Shown: one piece after another, positions 55,901 through 64,000 of the stretch
Layout: the number at the start of each line of letters is the position of its first letter
Position numbering within the stretch: position 1 is the first letter of the stretch
Assembly (NCBI RefSeq): GCF_040054535.1
Contig: NC_090782.1
Span: 24,230,501 to 24,294,500 of the forward strand
Length of the DNA: 64,000 nt
DNA from: Antennarius striatus
Lineage: Eukaryota; Chordata; Actinopteri; Lophiiformes; Antennariidae
Direction of reading: 5' to 3'
Translations under genes and position numbers: made by a program
The notes under the pieces: model-generated
The model's input: the letters and a program-made list of their open reading frames with translations, nothing else
Told to the model about the DNA's origin: nothing
The model's database searches: none

Positions 55901-58900
55901 TAGAAGTTTGTACCCGTCCCATGAGAAGTTGTTCTCTTTCTGTGTCTCAGTTTTTCAGGTAGAAGCTGCAAAGCTGTTTTTTTGATGTGTTGGTTTTTAG
56001 GTGGTTGTTACTGTAGTCGGTGGACATGTCTTGCACGGCACTTTTTGGCGTTTGGGTATAGCAACAGTCTTGGCTTTTCTCCATACAGGTGGGATGGTTT
56101 TCTTTGCCAAGCATGAGTTCAGCATTTCTAGGAGCCAGGTTTTTGCTTTTGGTCCTAGGCGCTGTAACATTTCCGCCAGTACTTGAACAATTCCTGCTGC
56201 TTTTTCAGGTTTCAAGGAACGGTTGTTGCTTGGAGAATGGATCGAATTGCTACGGTGATAGGCCAGTGTTGTGTATGGGGGATGGAGTTCAGGACCTCTT
56301 TCCCTGCTCTGGATGCTACTTCGCTGCTCACACAGACAAAGTCTGGGTTATATCCTTGTTTGGTATATAGATATTGGTCTACTGGTGGTGGTAATCAGAT
56401 AGTGATATCAAATTATGCCAGTCACCGTTTCCCAGGCTGCACCATCGGGAGGTTTCTGTATCAGCAGCCCAGATCTACAGTAATTCCTTGCTTGTTCCCG
56501 CTTCAAGATGCCCAGCTTCACCAAATCGTGTATTTTTAGTAGGTAGTCACGTGATACTGTGCTTTAAACAGTCTATAAGAGTGGGAAAAAGTAATACAGA
56601 TATAAGGTGGTTTAATATCGGTATGGGGAGGCTTCATAAACTTTTAAATTACCTTAAATAATAAATAGTTGCTATATCGCGGAATTTTTGTTTTTCACGG
56701 GTGGTCCTGGATCGCATTAACATTAGAATTAGGGATTAGGACATCATCAGCTCTTTACTCCCTGAACCAAATGTGACCGGTTGAAAATGTCCCTCCTGGG
56801 CCACCAGAGTTGGGTAGCAGTCAGCTCCTCCTACCAATCAGCCAGAAATTGGTATAAGGTGTCACTATGCTTGCTTTCTGGCAAGGAGTTGACTGCTACA
56901 CATGCTGCCGTAAGTTGTCTTCTGTTTTTTAATGTTTGTGTGCTTTGTATGTGTTTTTAGATGTATTTTTGTCATATGTTAGGTTTTGTTCAGGAACTTC
57001 CCTCATGCCCACACAGGTGGATTCCTGGAAAGGATTGTTCCACAGGAGGTAAAGGGACAATTCCTTTAGTGTACAAACTGGTTTATTTGGCAGAGGTATT
57101 TAACCTGTCTTCTTTTTATTTTAGACAGACTGCCACTGCTGTTTTGTATTTAGTTTGGTTTCATTGTTGTTTTAATTGTTTTATTTTATTCAATTTTATT
57201 GGTTAGGCTTTTGTGCCCTTTTATACTCCTTGATTTTATTCTAGGCTTGTATTTTCCCCCAAGACAACAAACAGTACTGTTGCAGCAGTCCTGCTATCTT
57301 TTAACATGTTTTTAATCGTTCTTTCTATTGCATGAGTGTTGCGGGGCCGGTGCCAGGGAGCTGCTTTGGACGGTGGAGCCATCGGTGGTTGGGGTCCCTC
57401 ACTTCAGCACCACACTCCCCTTAATTTGTGTGTGTAGTGGTTTTTACACAGCCTTCACATTTTACACTTTACCCCTTGTCTTTTTGTTTGTTTGCTGTGT
57501 GAGTGTGAGTGTCGGGCACGGAGCTGGGTGAGCGCTCCGGCCTCGATTGGCTCCCTAATTAGTCATCCTGGCCGTCCTGCAGTGCTCATGTAGACCTGGT
57601 AGGTCTGATAGGTCTCTTGGCATTCTTGTTCTTTTTACTCTCTTTTAATAAAGTTTTTAGTCTTGGGGGAAGAACTTTGTCTCTGCCCATTATTGGACCA
57701 TCGCTTGTCCAATTTTTAAAAAAATATCTGTGGTCTGTTCACCAACTTAAACAAATCTTACAATTTGGTTATTTACTGTTCCTGAACTTCCTGAGTTCTC
57801 AGTACCAAGCAGCGGCTACACAAAGGCCGTTCCAGTGCTGTGCATTGCATAAAGAATAAACCTGTCCTGACAACCAGACGTAGGACAGCCTGAGCAGACC
57901 TGAAGAAAATCTTGTTGGTACTGTAAAGCATGATTACCATACAATTTGTTGAGTGATTGGCTCGTGACATCATTACATTAGCCTATCATCAGACCTGTTT
58001 CTGAGGGTCATCAAAAGCCTTGACGAAGGCAACTGAGGTCCTTGTGTTTGAATTGATTGCTGTTAAACGGCCCAGTTTGAACCTACGGAGGGAGACGGCT
58101 TCCTCTGTTGGGCAGCACTGATGGTGAATCCTGACAAAACAGAGGAAAGAGAAGTTTTCTACGCTTTAGTTGCAAAAAACGCTGTTGTCATGCAAACTCG
58201 ACATTCCTTTTTTCACTGTTGCCTGATTCTAAGAACAACCTGGAAGCTTTTGATGATGTGTTCATCTCCTTAAACGGATATAAGACCTCTTGTTGTTGTT
58301 GGACTCAAACACAACACCTCACCTGAGATCTTCCTGCAGTTGGTTCATAAACTGGAGAGAAAAATGCTCAATCACAAACAGTCTATGTACCTGTGATAAC
58401 TGAGAAACTCACCTGTAGTAGGCCAGCTGTATTGCCATCTGTACAAAAGCATCGGGACTCAACTTTAGGACCTTTAGAACATCTTTCCCAAAGTGCTTGA
58501 ACACACTAACACTCAGATCCAGGTTCTGGGTCAGTCTGTGGCGGAAACGGGAGAATTTTTGAGAGAGGGAATATTCCTTCCATCCATCCATCCATCCTTC
58601 CATCCATCCATCCATGGGCATCTGCTTTTCACGGATGCTTGGTCACAGTCCAACATGCACTTGGAACAGGTGTGACTTGTGAACCAAGATCTGGTTTCAG
58701 TTATACACGGACTGCCCAGCCCTCAGCGAAGTGCCGCAAACCCCATAGTCCCGGAGCACTCCCCACAAGATACCATGAGAGACGTGGTCGAATACCTTTT
58801 CAAGATCCATAAAGCATGTATGGATGGTTGGGCAAACTCCCACAAACACTCGAGCACTGGATAGAGAGTGTAAAGCTGGTCCAGTGTTCTGTGACCAGGA

Positions 58901-61900
58901 CGAAAACCGCATTGTTCCTCCAGAATCCATGGATCGACTATGGGTCTGATTCTTCTCTCCAGTACAATTGAATAGACTTTACCTGGGAGGCTCAGGAGTG
59001 TGAGCCCCTATATTTGAATGCACCCTCCAGTCCTCCTTTTTGAAAAAAGGGACCTCCACCCTGGTCTGCCAAAGCATGGGTACTGTACCCAGAGACGTGT
59101 CAACCAAGATAATCCCTGCACATACAGAGACTTGAGGTATTCAGGGAATATTTCTAATGATGCTAATTCCATACTGTTTCATGTCTGCGGGCTGTAGAGG
59201 TGGCAACAGGACAAAACATGAAAATCGCTTCAGTCTCCTTTAGTTTTTGCAGCTTTAAGATTGTCTGGTGTTAAATGAAGTTTATTTATGAAATTAGAAC
59301 TGCTCACATGTCCACGCGCTGCTTGGCCTCATCGATGTCCTTCTGGATCTCAGGTGTGATGTTGAAGTGAAGTTTTTGGGGCATGGGTAAAGGTTCCGAG
59401 GGAGACTGTATTACCTCTGGATTTTTCCTTTAGAGACAAGAGAAAAGGACCTTGAGGAAATCGAATGCCACCATTAACTGCATATCTTATCAAACACATA
59501 GAAACACTACCCCCACCTATCTGACAACTGACAGCAGTGTGATTATAGATTCTGCAACTTTATAGAGAATAATACAAAATGTTATTAGAAGCTTAGAAGG
59601 AAATAACCTCACCACTCAGTCAGTTATTGAAATCTGGTGGTACAGTAATGCACAGTCCAATCCAAAATCTGTGTGTTGACTCTTCCACACACTCAATATG
59701 TGGGATATACAAAATGTGTCATTTCCTTTACCCCATAAAAAGTATTTTCTTAATGGGACAATGGTACAGATAAGAAATACTTCAGTCAATCATAACAAAA
59801 AATGGACACAGCATGAAGTATACCTCATCTTCTGCATGTAATCTGAAGTAGATCATGAAAAACAGGCTAATTCAACTAAAAGGTTCTTGGTTTACTCAAC
59901 ACCATTTGATTGCAGTTATTCCAAATTTAAACTTGCATGAAGTCATTAAATGTCTTCAGAAATCTCCATTAGGAGCTGCTAGGGTCATCATTACATCCCA
60001 ACCCAAAGGACTATCTCCTCAAGCATAACGGCAAACACTCTGGGACTAGTGCTGATGGAACCACAACATGGAGACGACTTGTAACACTACCCACCCTGGA
60101 CTGATTGATATGACTATAGAGATGCCAACTGCATACATAAGGGTGGGGCTACGTAAAATCCTGAATGTCAGACTTTTACTCTGCATCGTCACAATAGTCC
60201 AATCAAACCGCTGGAACAAATTGGTCAAGTCTTGGTACTCTGGGCTCTCCAGGACCACATTTGTGAAGCACAAAAAGCAATTCAGTCTTCTTACATTATT
60301 TTTACCAATTGATTGATGAAGGCCAGAAGACTGGTTCCATCAGTCACCGCGTGGGATTGGTTCAGACCACATGTCCCATCTTCTCCACAGATTACCTGAA
60401 ACAATAAATTTAAAACGAGCATCACAACCCAGCTTCTCCCTTTAAAACCAGCAAGGACTTTGATTGACAGTCAACAGTGGCTGAAAACTCATTTCATTGA
60501 TATGAATGAAAAAAGATCCAGAGAGGAATCACCTGCATGGACTTATCAAACCAGCGGTTCCCACTGTTCCACTGGCTGCCTCCTCCATGCAACATCTGGT
60601 GGTATTTGTCATTAGACACTGGGGGCATGGCTCCATCCAGACAAACTGTGAAGATGCTGCTTTCTATAGTTGACACTGATTGTCTGTTGGTCTCATCTAG
60701 ACAGGCACTCAAAACAATCATCAACAAAACAGTGATTAATTGATCAGATTGTGACATTGGGACCTTTAAACTTGCCTTTGTTTTAATAGAGATGAATAAC
60801 TTTTCCTCACTTTCGATTTTACCATTTGTAGTCATATAGATTGAGCCTGATTTTGGTTTTAAACCCTGACAACCACGCTATAGGCTCGGCTACCAGATGT
60901 TTTACAGAAACTGCTGAACTTAATGGAACTTTTTTCTACCTTAAATTGATTGTTAGTCTGGTCTGAAGTAGTTCTTGGTTCCATTTGTTTGTGATGTTAC
61001 CTTTTCATGCCCTCAAGATTCACATCAATGTCTTTTATTCTGGCTGCATTAGAACAGAGTTGAGCTCACCCTTGATCAGGTTAGAGTATGTCTTACTCCA
61101 GGTGTCACGATTCTGGGTGGTAAGGATACCGACGGGCTCTACGTCGCTCTGTTTTGATGAGTTGCGGATCCTGTCCACCTGAACACAGAGCTGATCCACG
61201 GTCAGCCGTGTCCCGTCACTGTTGTACACATCCAACTTAAAGAACTGACGAAGAGAGGGAGGAAACGCGTGACTGCAAGATGCAAAATTTGGGGAGCAAG
61301 TTAAAGAAAAAGATATGCAGTGATCACCACGTCTCATTAATTTTTTCTCTTACGCAAAAGAGATATCAGCTTGCTTAGTGGCTACAGTACTTTTACCAAT
61401 CACCAATCACTTTGTCATTGTCATGTTCAACAATGGCGAAAAACGTTACGTTTTCAAATCTTTTGGGTCGTCTGGATACCTGGATAACACAGTACACACT
61501 GGATGGCTCATTTTCTCAAAATTCTTTGTTGTACATCTTTTTTTGTTGTTTGAGAAAATACATCAAAGCTGTTGAAAAATGTTATGTTCATGTGAAGATG
61601 GTGCGTTCCCAATTAATATAAAGTACAGTTTTTGTGTTGTGCGATTACATGCAAAGTGCAAAGCTGCAAGAGGCCAGTGCCAGGTATCGTGAACTGAGAT
61701 TTTCCAGACATCACACATCCTGACATCGGAAGACATCGATGTTGAAAACTTGAGCGGTACGACACAGCCTCGCATTCTCAACAAAGAAAAAGAACAGGAC
61801 ATTATATCTGATGTATTAATTCTAATTCTAGCAGCTGTTCAATCACAGGTGAGGATACGGAAGAACGTCTTCAGTGAACCTTGTTTGGATTAAAATTTGT

Positions 61901-63176
61901 CTCATCTTTGAAGATACACCTCTCAACCAAGAACCAAAAAGGGTTTTTTTTTCAGAGTAAAACCCTAACATTATCGTCTCACCTGAAAGTTGTGGACTAC
62001 AGTGATGTGTTTTGGGGGGGTGGTACTCTTGCTGTAGAACACCAAAGAGTCTGACTTCAGTCCAGGAACCTGGCAGGCGGACATCAACTGCTCCCACTGC
62101 TTCATACACAGCTGCTTCCCACCCATGTACTCCACTGGTAGTGTCCCACTGTAAAACACACATTCACTCCAAAAGGACTCAGTCATTATATCCAGTTCAT
62201 CCTGACCCAAAGAGGTCCCTGAAGCTACTGGTCCATCTAGAAATGGAACTGAACGTTTTTTTGAGGACTTCCCTAACTAAAACATGAAAACTAAAGGATT
62301 CAAACACACTCAACGCAAGAAAACCCAAACCTTGGTTTCACCATGTAGTTGTGAAAGCATCACTTATGTATGAAGAAACATACAAAAAATATTGTTTGGA
62401 TGCAAACCTTCCTCACTGACAGACCACAGTTCGTCAGGCTAAAGGACGCCACGTCTGATACTGTGGTCAGCTGCATTGGTGCTCCACAGGGGACTGTCTT
62501 GTCCCCTATCCTCTTCAATCTATACACAACAGACTGCTACAACTCAGAACTGTGTCAGATTCAGAAATACGCAGATGATACAGCGATTGTGGGATGTATC
62601 GGACAATTAGGAGCAGGAGTATAGATGCTTGGTGAGGGACTTTGTGGACTAGTGTCACAGCAACAACCTGCAGCTCAACACCTCCAAAACTAAAGCATTG
62701 GTCATTGATTTCAGGAGGGACAGACCCAGACCTAGACCAGTTCTGATAGGAAAGGAAGAGATGGAGGTTGTACAGACCTATAAATATCTTGGGCTGTGGC
62801 TGGACAACAAGTTGGACTGGACAACCGACACGAGGCGGCTGTACAAGGAAGCTGATAGCAGGATGTACTTTCTGAGGAGGCTGTTTGACAGTCCAAACTA
62901 TCACACAGGGAATAAAAAGACGCTCTGCCTGGAAATATGAAGAACTGGCAAAGACTAAATGGAACACACAGTCTGAATACACGAGGGAGGGAAGTCCTCA
63001 AGAAACCGGTGAAACAGCTCAACAGCTGGGTAGGAGGCAAATACTGGAAGTGCGACAACAAACAACACAGGACACAAACATTAGATCAATTTGTGTGGAG
63101 GTAGAAGGAGCTCAGGACTCACCTGTCAATCAGTGCTTTTACATCCAGGTTTCCAGATATGACTTTGGCAGCACAC
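52922..63176 (-). CDS. Carnitine O-acetyltransferase-like gene, unit C (5' exons absent)
   Basis: Eleven exons parallel those of unit A: 63123-63176, 61983-62148, 61070-61244, 60533-60696, 60295-60395, 59308-59427, 58413-58535, 57995-58130, 54021-54083, 53558-53695 and 52922-53149 (stop TAG). The reading frame is open in all. It differs from A by few residues: [13 protein letters not shown] in place of [13 protein letters not shown] at the active site, [10 protein letters not shown] at the carnitine-side segment, and [12 protein letters not shown]. The two N-terminal exons and the WW exon are not found up to the window end; homology to A ends at about 63533 and a Ty3/Gypsy piece follows. Without them the unit cannot make a full enzyme, unless the exons lie beyond 64000. 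Introns carry the same LINE and Tc1 insertions as A plus a solo LTR. Confidence 0.72.
53200..53525 (+). mobile_element. Rex1-like LINE fragment (unit C)
   Basis: Counterpart of the 35370-35695 fragment, nearly identical, in the last intron of unit C. Confidence 0.6.
54120..54560 (+). mobile_element. Tc1/mariner 3' remnant (unit C)
   Basis: Continues past the point where unit A is cut (54365) with ggtgccatcatttttgtcca and accaacaattttgt, the usual 3' part of this fish Tc1 family. It therefore shows the older state of the locus. Confidence 0.65.
54660..55105 (+). mobile_element. LINE-tail type repeat (unit C only)
   Basis: Contains gaagaggggtccctcctctg, ttccttatccgatgcgaggg and gggctatataaaaataaata followed by CTTGAAACTTGA. 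This is a common fish retroposon 3' end, possibly CR1/L2-like. Unit A lacks it because of an 805-bp deletion. Confidence 0.55.
55170..56520 (-). mobile_element. Non-LTR LINE fragment (unit C)
   Basis: The minus strand encodes [32 protein letters not shown] and [14 protein letters not shown], a reverse transcriptase N-terminal region. Compared with the unit A copy it has lost 579 bp carrying the endonuclease piece. Confidence 0.65.
56772..57820 (+). mobile_element. Solo LTR in unit C
   Basis: A 1,049-bp insertion absent from the empty site in unit A. It begins TGTGACC, ends GGCTACA and is flanked by caaa (56768-56771 and 57821-57824). It holds a TATA-like ggtataagg near 56852 and an AATAAAG near 57646, consistent with a long terminal repeat. 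No internal region is present; superfamily not determined. It is younger than the A/C duplication. Confidence 0.7.
58673..59280 (-). mobile_element. LINE reverse transcriptase fragment (unit C)
   Basis: Same element as 39490-39840 in unit A but longer by about 268 bp (59012-59279). The extra part continues the LINE, so the shorter form in A is a deletion. Confidence 0.7.
62370..62943 (+). mobile_element. Rex1-like LINE fragment (unit C)
   Basis: Counterpart of 42719-43265; includes [19 protein letters not shown] before [10 protein letters not shown], the usual sequence of this reverse transcriptase region. Confidence 0.75.
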
Positions 63177-63539
63177 CTAAACAGAGAAAACGTTCTCATT
63201 AGTGAAATGTTGACAGAGTTTGTTGTTGTGATGCCATGCATTGTGTTTTGTCTGAAGGTCAGATGCAGTTTCTGCAATGTTACAACAAGGTACCATTGGA
63301 AACAAGACCATCCAGGACGTCATCTAAAGTCAAACCATAGAGGATTCCAAGGTCTGCTTGGGCTTTTCAGCCTCTTGGAACTTCCAGTGATGTTCAAGCT
63401 TCATTTTCTTTACAAATAAAGAGGTTTTCCTTGATGGAATCCATCAGCCCTTCTGCAGACTGCCGGTTTCCAGTGGACCAGGAAGCATTAACTGAGCCCT
63501 GGATATGCTTCATGCAGGAAGTCAGTTCATCAGCATCAG

Positions 63540-64000
63540 CTTCATTCTTCCTCCTCCAGACATGCTGCTAATTCAGAGGCCCCTAGGCAGCATCCCAAAC
63601 CTTCTGATCTAGATGAATCTGAAGTGTCCATGTAGGAGAAGGAAAGCAGGAGACAGCTGCCAGGGAACAGGTAGGAATGTACACACGTCAGGTCCTTGAA
63701 ACCTGGTAGAAGTTTTTTGTAGGGTTGGAATTCTGACGGAGGAACAATGGTCATTTTAGGGATACCTGCTTTGTTACGTGCAAAACAACTCCATAACTGT
63801 CGAGGGACCGTATTGTGACATGAAAATTTCATGCCAGCAGCTTCGGCTCCCAGGCTGAAGCTGCTGGCATCGGCGCTCACCACGGTTGGTTTGTTGGTGT
63901 CGTGGAACACCAGCACTGGCGCAGAGGTCAGCATTTGCTATACCTCCTTGAATGCTTGCTCCTGTCTCCCCAAACCCAAGCCGTGTCCTTTCAAGAGGCT
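63540..64000 (-). mobile_element. Ty3/Gypsy pol fragment
   Basis: The minus strand encodes a segment typical of the reverse transcriptase/RNase H junction of Gypsy elements (LTSAPVLVFHDTNKPTVVSA, DASSFSLGA). The element is broken and reaches the window edge, so its extent is unknown. It starts where homology between CRAT-like units A and C ends. Confidence 0.7.

Overview
The window is vertebrate, almost certainly teleost, nuclear DNA. The left 21 kb holds the conserved vertebrate gene block TRMT13-LRRC39-DBT-RTCA-CDC14A (human 1p21.2 order and orientation). The rest carries fish-type transposable elements: Tc1/mariner, hAT, Rex1-like and other LINEs, a Penelope-like piece and Ty3/Gypsy relics. 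The block is compact (RTCA in 3.6 kb, DBT in 3.2 kb), with many CA/GT microsatellites in short introns. That suggests a small-genome fish such as a pufferfish, but I cannot fix the species.

Region 1 (1-20,900). The last two exons of TRMT13 (+) converge on LRRC39 (-). DBT (-) follows, then RTCA (+) head-to-head with DBT, then CDC14A (+). I rebuilt exon structures by hand from splice sites, reading phase and remembered human proteins. LRRC39 (7 coding exons, 341 aa), DBT (11 exons, 487 aa), RTCA (11 exons, 364 aa) and CDC14A (16 exons, 615 aa) all close in frame and look intact. LRRC39 is a sarcomeric leucine-rich repeat protein. DBT is the E2 core of the branched-chain ketoacid dehydrogenase. 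RTCA is the RNA 3'-phosphate cyclase. CDC14A is a dual-specificity phosphatase.

Region 2 (20,900-35,000). About 3.8 kb of AT-rich DNA without a recognisable gene is followed by an intact five-exon gene on the minus strand (24,644-27,631). It encodes a GPI-anchored protein with two Ly6/uPAR three-finger domains and a Thr/Pro-repeat stalk. A Rex1-like LINE and a foldback element sit in its introns. From 27.7 to 35 kb there are only repeats: Penelope-like, hAT MITE, a LINE ORF1-like piece, a tRNA-derived SINE and a duplicated 460-bp block.

Region 3 (35,000-63,600). This is a tandem array of carnitine O-acetyltransferase-like (CRAT-like) units, all on the minus strand. Unit A (35.1-45.5 kb) has 13 recognisable coding exons including a mitochondrial-type start exon, but one conserved internal exon was not found. 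Unit B (48.2-50.3 kb) is a mosaic pseudogene with four exons. Unit C (52.9-63.2 kb) matches A almost base for base, transposons included, but its 5' exons are not in the window. A and C differ by several element-dated deletions, a solo LTR in C, and a cluster of changes in the active-site loop. A Ty3/Gypsy fragment occupies the right edge.

The points most worth a second look are the CRAT-like array (mosaicism, active-site divergence, lost exon), a perfect RFX X-box next to a CCAAT box upstream of CDC14A, and a candidate alternative first exon for CDC14A.
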